Shown one piece after another: positions 1 to 11,203 of a stretch of DNA of 64,000 bases. Source of the DNA: Channallabes apus (Eukaryota > Chordata > Actinopteri > Siluriformes > Clariidae); contig CM060118.1 of NCBI GenBank assembly GCA_030522415.1, forward strand, positions 17,830,651-17,894,650, read 5' to 3'. Each line of letters starts with the position of its first letter. Positions within the stretch are counted from its first letter, which is position 1. The translations under genes and the position numbers were made by a program. The notes under the pieces were generated by a model. It made no database searches, was not told where the DNA came from, and saw only the letters and a list, made by a program, of their open reading frames with translations.

Positions 1-955
1 CTTTCCTAGAGTCCAGGGGAGTGAGTGATGTGTGGAGAAGATGGGTGATTGCATCGTCTGTGGAGCGGTTTGGGCGGTATGCAAACTGTAGAGTGTCCGG
101 TAGTGAAGAAATGAAGTCTCTGACCAGGCACTTCATCACTACTGAGGTGAGGGCTACAGGGCGATAATCATTGAGGGAAGCAGGATGGGGTTTCTTTGGA
201 ACAGGAACAATGATGGACTCTTTGAAGCATGTGGGGATCACCGACTGAGATAAAGAGATGTTGAATATCTCAATGAACACAGGTGCCAGCTGGTCTGCGC
301 AGGCTCTGAGAATACGGCCTGAGATGCCGTCTTGTCCTGCTGCTTTCCTGGTGTTCACTCTCTTGAAGGCTCTCCTCACGTCATGCTCAGAGATGATGAA
401 CACGTTTCCGGTGCTGGCAGTATCTTCCTGTCTGCAGCCATTAGCGCCGCTAGCATCGCTAGCGTCTTTAGCTGCAGCCTCAAAGCGAGCATAGAAAGTG
501 TTTAGCTCATCTTCCAGAGTCGCGTCGGCATTCATCATGCCGGTTGTTGATGCTTTATAGTCCGTTATTGTTCTTAGTCCCTGCCACAGGCTCCTAGAGT
601 CACTCTGTTGGAGTTGTGACTCTAGTTTCCTTCCGTAGCGCTGCTTCGCCTCTTTCACTGCTTTCCGCACGTTGTATGCCGCAGCCTTGTACTTTTCCAT
701 GTCCCCGATGCAAGTCCCGCATTGTAGGCAGCAGTGCGAGATCTCAGAGCGTCGCGTATGGTTTTATCCACCAGCGGCTTCTGGTTGGGAAAGGTTCTGA
801 TAGACTTTTTCTCCACATTATCATCGACTAGTTTCCCGATGAATCCCACAAAAACCTTCCGTAAACATGCTGACGTTATCGGAGCTGTTTCTGAACATGT
901 CCCAGTCTGCGTCATCAAGTTTGTCCTGTAACGCGGCCACCGATTGGTCCCCACC
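1..955 (-). mobile_element. Jockey/CR1-like LINE fragment, 5' part of the reverse-transcriptase ORF
   Basis: The minus strand reads as the linker and N-terminal reverse-transcriptase region of a non-LTR retrotransposon, entering near 955 and leaving the window at position 1. Visible blocks in order are NQKPLVDKTIRDALRSR, SDSRSLWQGLRTITDYKA, RKAAGQDGISGRILRACADQ, KKPHPASLNDYRPVALTS, FAYRPNRSTDDAI and LDSRK at the very edge. These match the fingers and palm entry of jockey/CR1-L2 group LINEs; the YADD active site would lie outside the window. The reading shifts frame near position 700, so this copy is dead. The same family appears to supply the fragments at 50955-51710 and 40808-41085. Group assignment is by motif recognition only; Rex1/Babar is a possible finer placement. 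Confidence 0.8.
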
Positions 956-1379
956 AGAAACCAGAAAGTAATTAGGATAAGTCAATAATGGTTGTTTGCC
1001 TAACCTTTAACTAGAGGTGTGTTCCAATCGGCCTGAGGCACCCAACAAAGTATACTTCACGGGATGTTCAGCCATTTTAAGTGTAATTACAAACCACAGG
1101 AAGCGAAAAGGTTCAGTTCAAAGGGAACTGTAAAACATATGTAGGGAATGTGTGAACAACAGGTCTTCACTTCACCGGAAAAGGGAATGAAAAGTTTCCC
1201 ATAAGTCATTGCGATTTTTGAAAAAAATGGTGCTCAAAAAAGGATCATTATATATGATAAAAGATTATTATTTTATAAGTTTATCATTATTATCGAGCAC
1301 AACATCATATTAAAAGGACTCAATCATTTGAATTTCAATTTAAACAATAAATCCTTAGTATTATATATATATATATATA

Positions 1380-1826
1380 CAGAGGTGTCAAGTAACAAAG
1401 TACAAATACTTCGTTACCTTACTTAAGTAGAAATTTTGGGTATCTATACTTTACTGGAGTAATTATTTTTCAGCCGACTTTATACTTCTACTCCTTACAT
1501 TTTTAAGCAATTATCTGTACTTTCTACTCCTTACATTTTAAAAATAGCCTCGTTACTCTATTTTTATGATCAGAACGCGCAACATCCCCCGGCCGCATGA
1601 TAAGAACCCGCACAACGCAGATCTACCCCCCCGTCGCATGATCAGAAAGCGAGACCTTAATGCTTTTGTCGCCCCTCACGGTACTTTTACTTTTATACTT
1701 TAAGTAGTTTTGAAACCAGTCCTTTTAAACTTTTACTTAAGTAAAAAGCTTGGGTTGATACTTCAACTTACTTATACTCAACTTATACTTCTACTCAAGT
1801 AATGAATGTGAATACTTTTAACACCA

Positions 1827-1829
<3 letters not shown>
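1380..1829. mobile_element. Non-autonomous hAT element (Tol2-like termini)
   Basis: The element starts CAGAGGTGTCAAGTAAC and ends GAATACTTTTAACACCACTG, imperfect terminal inverted repeats of the CAGAGGTGTAAAGTA type known from Tol2-like hAT transposons. Subterminal sequence is full of ACTTAAGTA/TACTTTTACT repeats. Flanks are TATATATA on both sides, compatible with an 8-bp hAT duplication but uninformative because they lie in a TA microsatellite. At about 450 bp there is no transposase. Confidence 0.7.
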
Positions 1830-1891
<62 letters not shown>

Positions 1892-1899
1892 TGTGTGTG

Positions 1900-1935
<36 letters not shown>
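1830..1935. repeat. (TA)n/(TG)n microsatellite
   Basis: A long TA run with a short TGTGTGTGTATG interruption. It directly abuts the hAT MITE. A short (ATT)n run follows at 1993-2020. Confidence 0.95.
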
Positions 1936-1939
<4 letters not shown>

Positions 1940-2330
1940 TATATAGGCTATTAATCTGCAAAAAAAAAAGTCTCCATACATATGTAATCAATTATTATTA
2001 TTATTATTATTATTATTAATCAATAATTTTTTACAATAATGTTTCAATAATATGTATTATAATGTTATTAGTTTTTGTTTCAATAAATATTAGTGTTAAA
2101 TATATAGTGTTAAATTTCAACAGCAGAAATAGATATCAATAGATATCCAACATACTTATGTTACTATGGTAATGCATGGAGGAAGTTATGTCTGTGCTGG
2201 TGACTTCGTAGGGTGTTCCGAATGGTGGAATTTTGACGAGGGAAATTCCCTTCACTAAGATTTCTTGCAAATTGAGCATAGAGTAGGGAGCACTCTGTGA
2301 AGTACACTTCGGAATGGAACGGAGCTATCA

Positions 2331-2540
2331 GATCGGCTTGAAGTACTCCACAAAGTATACTTCACAGGGTGTGGAGTATGAAAAAAATGGAGCTCAAAAA
2401 TTATTATTATTATTATTATTATTATCATCATCATCCATCATCAAGGACAACATCATATTATTGACAAAATTATTGACATTTTGCCTGGAGCAGAGAGTTG
2501 GGAGCACCCTGTGAAGTACACTTCAGAAAGGAACACAGCA
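2331..2540. mobile_element. Short MITE copy related to 1016-2330
   Basis: It begins ATCGGCTTGAAGTACTCCAC and ends CCTGTGAAGTACACTTCAG then AAAGGAACAC, an imperfect inverted pair. An (ATT)n and (ATC)n run lies in the middle. No coding potential is seen. Confidence 0.35.
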
Positions 2541-3220
2541 TGGGTGCATTCCATTACACAGTGTACTTTAAAGTGTGCCCCCTACTGCTCCATGTGCAGG
2601 GAATGGCAGTTAAGGGCAATTCCCTGGACAAAGTTCCCCCATTCGAAACATCCTCCAATATCACCAGTCGTCACTTCCTTTGTGCATTACCCTGGTATCA
2701 TAAACACTTTCGATAGGCAAAGTGCCCAAGGCCCAACTCCCAAACTCCTCAGATCTCAATCTGATCTAGAACCCATGGCATGTGTCGGACAAAGACATCT
2801 GATCCAAGGAGCACCCAAAGGATTCTTCGCTATGCTCTGATGGCAGAGGTCTTGTGGAGGCATGCACCAATGGGACAGAGATTCCCAGGGAGCTCTACGG
2901 GAACCTACACAATATTTGCCTCAATGTTTCGCATTGAAATATTATGGCTGATTGGTGTAAAGACCACATTTAAACAAAAAGGGAATGACAGCCATTTTTG
3001 TGGCCTAAAGTGATTAATAAAGTAACAGATGGAACTTTATTTTTTTTTGCAAAAGCAGGCATGTGATTAAAAAACTTTTTTTTAAACAAATTCTTATATT
3101 TGTATGTGCTTAGAATACTCTATTTTATTGCTACACACTGCAGTGAGACAATCTCTATAGAGCTCATGACATCCTCACCATCTATAAACTTTTCATTCCT
3201 TCATGTCTCTCCAAAGATCA
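2541..3220. other. No gene recognised
   Basis: AT-rich DNA with short unsupported reading frames. I see no protein family, RNA gene or clear element boundary. It ends at the left (3') terminus of the minus-strand DIRS element. Confidence 0.5.
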
Positions 3221-3679
3221 TCTCGGGTTACTTTGCTGTAACCCTGTTCCCTGAAAAGTCGGGAACGAGATGCTGCGTGAAAACGCTATGGTAATATCTT
3301 TTCATGTTGCCGGGTGTGAAGCATGTGTGTATCAAACACGCCAAATTTTGGCTTATATAACCTCGGTAGGGTGACCTCATCTGATTAGACGCACCTGCAG
3401 GTTATAAATACAGTTGAACCAGAAACATTCCTCAGATTGATTTGTCTGAACAGACGTCTGGTCACGAGGCAGTGCGGCATTGGGACGCAGCATCTCGTTC
3501 CCGCCTTTTCAGGGAACAGGGTTACAGCAAAGTAACCCGAGACGTTTCCTTTCAAAGGCTACACTCGATGATGCGTGAAAACGCTATGGGCACGAGAGTA
3601 CCAACGTCGCCGCACTGCAAGTGTCTGGACCCCCAAGGTTGTGTAGCGTGTGCGCATAAGGCTGAGAGGTCTCAGAACT

Positions 3680-4789
3680 ATGTCTGGGAAGCTGACTCGA
3701 GGATACGTGAGCCTGGAGTGGGATGAACATCCAGACTATAAAATTTTACAAATGTGTGCGGAGAGGACCAGCCTGCCGCATCACACACTTGCTGCAGGGT
3801 AATAGCTCTTGCTAGTGCAATGGATGAAGCAATTCCTCTGGTTGAATGAGCCCTGATTCCTAAAGGCGAAGTGAGCCCACGCGCCTCGTAGGAGAGGGCA
3901 ATAACATCTCTCACCCAGTGTGACAAGGTCTGTGTAGTGGCGGCCGCCCCCCGGTTGCGGCCTCCATAGCATATAAAGAGCTGCTCTGATTTACGCCACT
4001 GGCTGGAGCGGTGGACGTAGATCCGAAGAGCACATACTGGACACAGTAGGTGAAGTCTCTCCTGCTCCGAAGCTATGAAAGGCGGAGGACAGAAGGCTTC
4101 AAGAACAACAGGGTGCATGGTTGAGAATGGAGCTTTCGGGAGGGTAGTTCGGGTGAGGATGCAAAATGGCCTTGACTAGCCCAGGGGCAAAGTCAAGATC
4201 GCGCAGATCTCCAATCCTCTTAAGAGAGGTAATGGCCATAAGAAAAAGCATCTTAAGAGTCAGAAGCCTGTCAGGCGCTGACTCTAGCGGTTCAAAAGAA
4301 GTGTCAATTAGACCTTCAAGCACGATAGATAAATCCCATGAAGGGGCCGTGGCTCAAGTGGGTAGCCTCAACCGTTTAGCCCCACGAATAAAACGGGCAA
4401 CTAAAGGGTGTTTTCCCACACTCACCCCCTCAATCGGAACGTGGCAGGCTGAAATAGCGGCCATGTATGTCCTGAGGGTGCTAGGGCACAAGCCCGAGGA
4501 CAACTTTTCTTGCAGGAACTCCAGTACTGAAACAATTCGGCAGTGGACTGGGTCTACCTGCTTCATCATGCACCAATTTTTAAAATACATTCCATTTGAG
4601 GGCATAAGCTTTCCTAGTGGAGGGAGCTCTAGCGGCTAGAATAGTGTCAATTACGCTGGCTGGTAGACCAGCTTGACTCAGTTGGTCCCGTTCAGGGCCC
4701 AAACGTGAAGGTTCCAAAGCTCGGGTCGGGTATGAAATATTGTCCCTTGCGCCTGAGACAGGAGATTCCTCCTCACTGGAATCATCCAA
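3680..4789 (-). pseudogene. DIRS tyrosine recombinase, frame-disrupted
   Basis: Four overlapping frame pieces (4789-4580, 4605-4354, 4323-4099, 4118-3680) together cover a DIRS recombinase. The N-terminal core-binding region has LPASVIDTILAARAPSTRKA and TLRTYMAAISACHVP. Catalytic positions are still visible: Arg in LKRIGDL, the His-x-x-Arg box in IRAHSTRGIAS, and Tyr in FVKFYSLDV. This enzyme class integrates DIRS circles without target duplication. The frameshifts and the premature stop after NHAPCCS make this copy inactive. Confidence 0.8.
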
Positions 4790-4791
4790 GG

Positions 4792-6096
4792 TCAGCTATC
4801 GAGGAGAGATATTAGATCCGAGAACCATACTCTGGCCGGCCAACGAGGCACTATCAGTACGAGTTGCAAACCGTGTTGATGAACCCTCTCCAGAACACCC
4901 GGGAGCAGAGGTATTGGAGGAAACGCATAAAGGCGTAAAACGGGCCACGTATGGGCCATAGCGTCCAGACCCAGGGGAGCTGGATGAATAAGAGAGTAGT
5001 AGAGGGGATATTGTGCAGTCTCTAGGGAGACAAAGAGGTCCACCTCTGCTGTGAAAAATATTTCCCAGATTTGGCTGACTACGTCGGGGTGGAGTTTCCA
5101 TTCCCTGTGTGTCACAGCTTGTCTGGACAATAAATCTGCTCCCACATTCATGCGCTCTGGAATATAAATCGCCCTGAGGGACAGGAACTTGTCCTGTGCC
5201 CAGAGCAGAACCTGATGCGCTAGCTCATTCAAGCCGCGCGAGTGCAGTCCGCCCTGGCAATTTATATAGGAGACTACCGATGTGTTGTCCACCCGCACTA
5301 GAACATGGTAGCCTCTCAGCTGCTGGAGGAAGTGCTGTAGGGCCAGAAATAAAGCCATCATTTCGAGGCAATTGATGTGCCATGCGAGAAGATGACCTCT
5401 CCAGCGCCCTTGGGCTGGACGGCCATCCAAGACTGCGCCCCAGCAGGTAAGGGAAGCATCTGTCATTAGCATTTTGCGATGACAAGACGGACCTAGAGTG
5501 GGACCCAAGGTGAGAAACCGGGACTGAACCACATAGAAAGGGTACGAAGTCCTTCACGCGTAACCCTTATTTGCCTTCGGGGATTGGCCCTTGTATGAAA
5601 TCCCCTGGCTCTTAGCCACAACTGAAAAGCTCTCATGTGCAGAAGGCCCAAAGGTCTCACCGTGGATGCAGTGGATGCACCGGTAGACGGATCCGATACT
5701 GGTAAAGCTGTTCCCCCGAAAAACGAACCTCAGGCACTTCCTGTGTTGTGGCAAGATTTATATGTGAAAGTATGCGTCCTTTAAGTCTATTGTCTTTGGT
5801 TTGATTTGTGAGACAATCATTTTGATAGTTAACATTTTGAATCTCTACTTTTTGAGATAGCGGTTCAACCTGCGAAGATCCAAAATTGGACGCAGCCCTC
5901 TGCCTTTCTTGGGGACCAAGAAATAATGACTGTAGTAGTCTGACTCCCTGTCTGGAGGAGGAACCTGTTCTATGGCTCCCTTCTCCAGCAACGCCTGGAG
6001 TTCGTAGTTCAGCAGATGCAGGATAAAACCGAGGCAATAACATTTCTCTGGGAACCGGTGTCGTCCGAAACACCAGAGGCGGCGGAAACTGAACAC
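4792..6096 (-). pseudogene. DIRS reverse transcriptase/RNase H, active-site segment deleted
   Basis: The start reads KGAIEQVPPPDRES then HYFLVPKKGRGLRPILDLRR, the fingers region of DIRS reverse transcriptases. After NVNYQNDCLTNQTKDNRLK the frame shifts. The reading then passes from the HRKCLRFVFRG block straight to a block equivalent to LHMREFQRW of the intact copy, so the segment that carries the YIDD catalytic motif is absent. From 5532 to 4792 RNase H is open: LMTDASLTCWGA, NCLEMMALFLALQHF and VLVRVDNTSVVSYINCQGG supply the acidic residues. It is followed by the conserved C-terminal region (VDLF, LYAFPPIPLLP, VPRWPARVW). Without YIDD the protein cannot polymerise DNA. Confidence 0.85.
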
Positions 6097-6099
6097 CGA

Positions 6100-7513
6100 C
6101 CCCCTGGGGATGCCCGGGGGTGCATGCTCTTAAGGGAGAGAGCGTTGAGTGCCGCTCCCCGAGGCAGGGTCACCCCCATAGCCCTGGGCGCGTAGGCTCT
6201 CAGGACTTCTTCTTGCGATCTGATTTTTTAGAGGCGGCCTGTGAGGGGCGACAAGCCGTACCCCGGTCCTTGTGGGAGGGGTGCCTGGCTGCTGACGCTC
6301 TCCTTCTGAGCCTCTCGCCTGGCGAGAATCAGATCTGGTCGAGGCTAGGTGGCCGACGGCCTCGACTCCTGAGCACGGCATGGGAGAAATTTCCCAAAGG
6401 CTTGTTCATATAGCCTTGCCTCACGGAACCTAGTGGCAACGGTATTGACAGCGTCGCCGAATAGGCTGGAAGGTGAAACAGGAGCATCAAGGAGGAAAGT
6501 TCGGTCCTTATCCTTGATGCCTGTTAGATTCAACCATAGGTGTCTTTCAGCAGTCACCAAGGAGGCTATAGAACGGCCGATAACACGGGCTGTCTGTTTA
6601 GTCGCACGCAGGGATAAATCAGTAGCCCGGCGTAATTAAGTGGAGGCTTCCTAATTCAATGCACCACTCGTGCTCAGATCTTTCAGCAGATCAGCCTGGT
6701 GCGCCTGCAAAACCGCCATGGTGTGCAAGGAAGCGCCGGCCTGACCTGCTGCTTGAAACGCTTTCCCTACCAGGGTAGAAGAAGTTCTACACGGCTTGGA
6801 GTAAAGTGTTGGTTTTTTTAGTGAAGATGATGTCGCAGGAGAGAGATAGCTCCCAAGCATCTCTTCTATCTGGGGCATCATGCTGTAGCCATGTGTTTTT
6901 GCATCCACGATATTCGAATAAAACGAAGTCGATGGAACAAAAATACGGGAAGAAAATGGATTCCTCCAAGAATGAGTTAATTCATTATGGAGGTCATCAA
7001 AGAAAGGGAGAGAGCAGCGTTGTGGCTCCCTCTCCTTGGGTGAGGTTGCTCCTGTGGCCAGTCAATATGCAGCCGTTCGACTGCACACGTTATGACTTGA
7101 TGACTTGAATATGAACTCTTCATATTCTCTCTCATCTTTAGAGGAGTTTTCTGAAGAAGCTACTTCCATTTCCACATTAGCAGGAGAGTGAGTCTCTTCA
7201 CCGCACCTACGAGAAGCACCGAAGTGCGCTCGTGAAGTGGAAGGAGAGACTTCGGGATCGGGGGAGAGGGCGAGAAAAGGAGGGGCTCCATCTCTCGTGC
7301 CTCAGCCAAGTCAGCCTGTGAACCCCATGAGTGCAACACGGCTCGTGGTTCCCTAAAGAACACGAGGCGTGCACGAAGCAGCTTCATGGGAAGAAGATCA
7401 CAGTGCTCACACTCACACTTTTCACCTAAACACTCAAAGCAGAAAGTGTGCATATCGACCTCCGAAAGGAAATTTTCGCATGGAGGGGGGCATCTGGCTC
7501 TAAACTCTGCCAT
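6100..7513 (-). pseudogene. gag: DIRS gag remnant
   Basis: The N-terminus starts at the ATG at 7513 and shows a Cys/His-rich stretch (CFECLGEKCECEHC), the counterpart of the CSACLGLK...CEHC stretch of the intact DIRS Gag in this window. Further on, 6345-6560 reads RHLWLNLTGIKDKDRTFLLD, matching GRWLNLTNLSDREKESILD of the intact copy. The pieces lie in different frames with stops between, so the structural protein cannot be made. Gag-like proteins of DIRS elements are thought to package the RNA; that role is inferred from the family. The 3' limit is approximate. Confidence 0.7.
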
Positions 7514-7802
7514 TATTTCTGGTGAGTTTATAAGTTTTTAAATTCTGCTGAAAGTTTTGTATGATTTGTTATGACACACACGCGCTCACAATGTCGGTGA
7601 AGACAAAGATCTGAGGAATGTTTCCGGTTCACCTGTATTTATAACCTGCAGGTGTATCTCATCAGATGACGTCACCCTACCAAGGTTATATAAGCCAAAA
7701 TTTGGCGTGTTTGATACACACATGCTTCACAACCGGCAACATGAAAAAAGATATTCCCATAGCGTTTTCACGCAGTATCGAGTGTAGCCTTTGAAAGGGA
7801 AC

Positions 7803-9512
7803 AAACAGTGAATGATTATTTCTCCAGAGCAAGTGTGGTTTGTAAAAATGAAGTAGTGTGACCCCTTCCCTGAGCAGCCTATTGTAAATAATACAATGCA
7901 ATACTCGTAATATTCTCTATGCAACCACTACAAAGATTATTACTTGCCCTAATCATTTCACACTGACCAGAAGTTGATTTTTAAAAATATTCACAATGGC
8001 TGCTCAGAAAAAAAAATTATGCAGATTTAGAAGAATCTAAAATCCTTGTTAGCAACACATATATTTTATGTAATTTATAGCAGCTGGGTGATGCTATAAC
8101 TGAAGACCTGTATAGTAAAAGAAGTTTTTAGTTTAGTTTTTAGTTGAATTTGTAGTTTAATGTTTCAATTTTCACTTTTCCACTGTGTTCAATCATCTTT
8201 TTCCCAATTCCCTACAGCAATTCTCTTTCTCAATTTTAGCTCTCTGTTGTTTTGCATTTTCCTATTTTCTCCCCAGTTTGTTCATACTAATTCCCACCAA
8301 CTACCCAACTCTCCCCTGTCACCCAACACCTACTACCCAGGAAAAGTGAAAACAAAAATGTGATTCCTCAGGGAGACATGAATCCAACCTGCTCATCTTT
8401 TTGAACTGGTGCTTATGCTGTGATATGGGCAATGTAACAACAATGAGATCTACATTTACATCTGACCTCTTTTCTAGAGCTTACATATGTATACAACAGT
8501 CTAAGGGCCTGTGATTGAACATGTCCAATTTTACTCTAAGTTAGGGATGACTGTGTAATTTTAAGGATTTGAACTTACCATCTATGGGCAAAGAGTCTTC
8601 TGGAGTGCTACTTAGGAACATTCAGACAGGATATTTTATTGGTTTTCCTGTATGAAAGAGCCCTTAAGAATTCTGTACAGAATCTTGCAAATGTCAATTT
8701 CTTTGTTGGTATTCTCCTATTTAGGAAGTTGAGAGCCCTTATCTAAAGATCACTTTTTCCAATAACTTGTCTTTCTGCAATTATCATTCCAAATATTTTA
8801 GCTGCATTTTTCACAGCAATAAATAAAAAACAGCCAAAAATGAAGGATCACAGTGTTTCACAGGAACATGTGTACACTGACACTTCTCAAGAGCTCTTCT
8901 GACACTTATGAACCAGAAAATGTTGGACTCATCACTTTAAAAACATTCTGTCACTAGTTGCCACGCAATGATTTATTGCAACACTGTCAACTAGACTGTT
9001 GCTTGTGAGACTGCTTATCACAGTCAAAATGATAATTTTTTGTTCTAAATGAATCTGCCAGATGAACAGCAAGGACTAAATTACTCTTATGTCCCCTAAG
9101 CAACAGTTTTTAAACACAAGTTTACAATTTACAGTTTACAGTCTTTATCCTGACTGCTTTCTCCAAAACTCTGTCAAAATTGAGTTTGGTGGCCTAACAG
9201 TATCTTTTTTGTAGGACAGCTATGATGAAATGTCTAAGTAAATGAGTAAGTTTAGCTAGTCTAATTGGACCAATAGCACTTCTGTCATCTAAATAATCTT
9301 ATTAAGTTGAATGGCATGTGCTCATTTTAACAAATACATCTAGTAGCTGTGCTGGAAAGAAGTAAAGTAAAGAATATACCAGTAACTAATGGTGTAATGC
9401 AATGAGGTACAAATACTTTGTTGCTATACATAAGAATTTTTCTATACTTGAACTTTGCTTGGTTGCTTTGTTTGGGTTAAACCAAATACCTATGAAACAG
9501 ATTGGTCTTTAG
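7803..9512. other. No gene recognised
   Basis: AT-rich DNA without supported coding sequence, RNA gene or clear element ends. A weak echo of hAT termini (AGGTACAAATACTTTG) occurs near 9400. Confidence 0.5.
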
Positions 9513-9853
9513 TCACTGCTTAAAAATTCCCAGTGGATCGGCTGTATGGACATCAACAGAAAGTATACTGTATTCGATTACCTTGGAACATGTCTTGTCA
9601 CATCCCTGAAAGATGGTGGGACCAGTCAAACACTGCTGGAGGACTGGATGGAATGTGATGTGGTGTGGGATATGATAACAGCTTTGATAACACAGTGGGT
9701 GCTGGTCTATTTTTAGCTTTGTTGACAAACCTCAGTGTTTTGAATTTCATGCGGGTAGCTACAGGAAGTCGGTGGATAGAGCGGAGGAGTGTGGTAGTGT
9801 GGGAGGACTTAGGAAAAACTAAATTAAAACACACCCTTGGCGTGTTTGTTTAG
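9513..9853 (-). mobile_element. LINE relic, C-terminal end of a reverse-transcriptase ORF
   Basis: On the minus strand the frame at 9834-9598 reads SIHRLPVATRMKFKTLRFVN then KAKNRPAPTVLSKLL. This matches the LHWLPV..RI.FK.L...KA..G.AP.YL block found after the polymerase domain of many fish LINEs; the L2-like LINE in this window has DLHWLPVAYRIKLKILLLVF at 38005. Only this short tail of the ORF is recognisable and its surroundings are degenerate. Confidence 0.65.
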
Positions 9854-10319
9854 GAACCATGTAAGGAGCTTAAGCTTTGTCGGAACACCTCTTGAGGTCT
9901 GCATGGATCAGCTTCTCTCTCCAGCTAAAGTTACAACTCCAGTAACAAATGATGACCACCCCAACTACAATGATGAACTCAAACAACTCTGTGGTGGTGA
10001 TCAAGATAACATTACTCATTATTTCCAAGAAATGTTTTTGTGCATTGAATTGAAATATTCTTTCAACCAGATAAGGTGGAAGGTTATTCAAAGTAACTAA
10101 AATATTAAGATATAATAAAACTCTGCACATTCAGTAACCCAAGCTGAATCCAAGCTGAAAGATCCAACCACAAACCTGTCTCACTATTTTTAAGAGTGAA
10201 TTCTTTTTTTTATTCTTAATTATTTTTACTATTCAAATTCATAATTTCTGTGGAAATAAAAATAAATGTTTTAATTTTCTAAAAATTAAGCTGAAAACTT
10301 TTGCATAGTCATAATATAA
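9854..10319. other. No gene recognised
   Basis: AT-rich spacer between two LINE remnants. The short frames at 9837-10130 look like chance frames on opposite strands. Confidence 0.45.
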
Positions 10320-10418
10320 TCTGATCAGTTTGCCATCTCTCCTCTTCTCTTTCTCCCCCTCTTTCTCTTTCCTCTCTCCCCCTGTCTCCCCCTTTCACTC
10401 TCTCTCTCTCTCTCTGTC
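10320..10418. repeat. Pyrimidine-rich tract ending in (CT)n
   Basis: Nearly pure C/T sequence of about 95 bases that ends in an uninterrupted CT run, directly before the LINE 3' tail. Confidence 0.9.
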
Positions 10419-10424
10419 GAGCTA

Positions 10425-11045
10425 CACATGTTATTCCTGAGCTGCCAGTGATCCAGACTCCCTCTGCCCTCCGGACCTGTCTGATCCATCCTGGTGCCCC
10501 GTTTCCGGTTGGAGGTCTCGTCGCATGGATGCCCCGTGTGTGTCTTTGGGATGCATCTGGTGTCTGGGGATGATTCTATCTACTTAGAAGATGGTTCTGG
10601 CCTCGATTGGTGTTGTCAGCTGTTTCTCTGAGGACTTGACAATTTGATAGTTCAGGACTGGAACTTTCTACAAGTATATCTGAGTCTCCAATAACTACTG
10701 GACTCCATTTCAACATCAATTAACATCAACTATTATAGCTGAACCTAACACTTAACACTGTATAAATGCAGATAATTTCCTGCTACTGTATCTGTTTCAC
10801 CCAGATGAGGATGGGTTCCCTGTTGAGTCTGATTCCTCTCAAGGTTTCTTCCTATTACCATCTCAGGGAGTTTTTCCTTGCCACTGTCACCCTTGGGCTT
10901 GCTCACCAGGGACAATCTAAACATTTTTGATTCATACACATTCACATTCCATACAAACTTAAATAATTCTTTTGATTGTGTAAAGCTGTTTTGAGACAAT
11001 GTCAATTGTTAAAAGCGCTATACAAATAAAACTGAATTGAATTAA
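10425..11045 (+). mobile_element. LINE 3' region with (TTGAA)-type tail
   Basis: The block GATGAGGATGGGTTCCCTGT, GGTTTCTTCCTATTACCATC and TCAGGGAGTTTTTCCTTGCC, followed by TTTTGAGACAATGTCAATTG, AAAAGCGCTATACAAATAAA and a short ATTGAATT tail, is a very common fish non-LTR 3' terminus. The orientation is plus. No coding part remains, so it is a 5'-truncated insertion or the tail of a related SINE. Confidence 0.7.
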
Positions 11046-11203
11046 ATGTAAACTCAAACCTCTCTGTGTATTATTCAACACCTTTAACATAATTTATACT
11101 CTCTCTCTCTCTCACACACACGCACACACATGCACGCTCGAACGCATGCCTCAATAGATAATACAATGCGGCTTATTAAAATGTCAGTACTATATATTTA
11201 GTA

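Larger units (their letters stand above)
1016..2330. mobile_element. Probable MITE copy, interrupted by a hAT MITE and microsatellite
   Basis: The left end (GTGTTCCAATCGGCCTGAGG followed by AAGTATACTTCACGGG) is roughly inverted at 2296-2330 (CTGTGAAGTACACTTCGGAA then TGGAAC). The interior shares AACATCATATT and AAAATGG blocks with the neighbouring copy at 2331-2540. No coding capacity is seen. A similar GTTCCGATCGG string occurs in the foldback element near 14755. The family and target duplication are not determined. Confidence 0.35.
3221..7802 (-). mobile_element. DIRS-type tyrosine-recombinase retrotransposon, degenerate
   Basis: On the minus strand the order is 5' terminal repeat (7600-7802), gag (7513 to about 6100), reverse transcriptase/RNase H (6096-4792), tyrosine recombinase (4789-3680), then the internal complementary region and 3' terminal repeat (3221-3600). 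The terminal TATA-bearing stretch with CCAAATTTTGGC appears inverted at both ends (3330-3360 and 7690-7720). The internal complementary region near 3480-3600 joins a complement of the 3' end (CAGCAAAGTAACCCGAGA) to a complement of the 5' end (TTTCCTTTCAAAGGCTACAC), the DIRS circle-junction signature. All three genes carry frameshifts, and a segment of the polymerase is missing. At 4.6 kb it is shorter than the 5.5-kb copy at 26238-31754 and belongs to a different subfamily. Confidence 0.9.
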
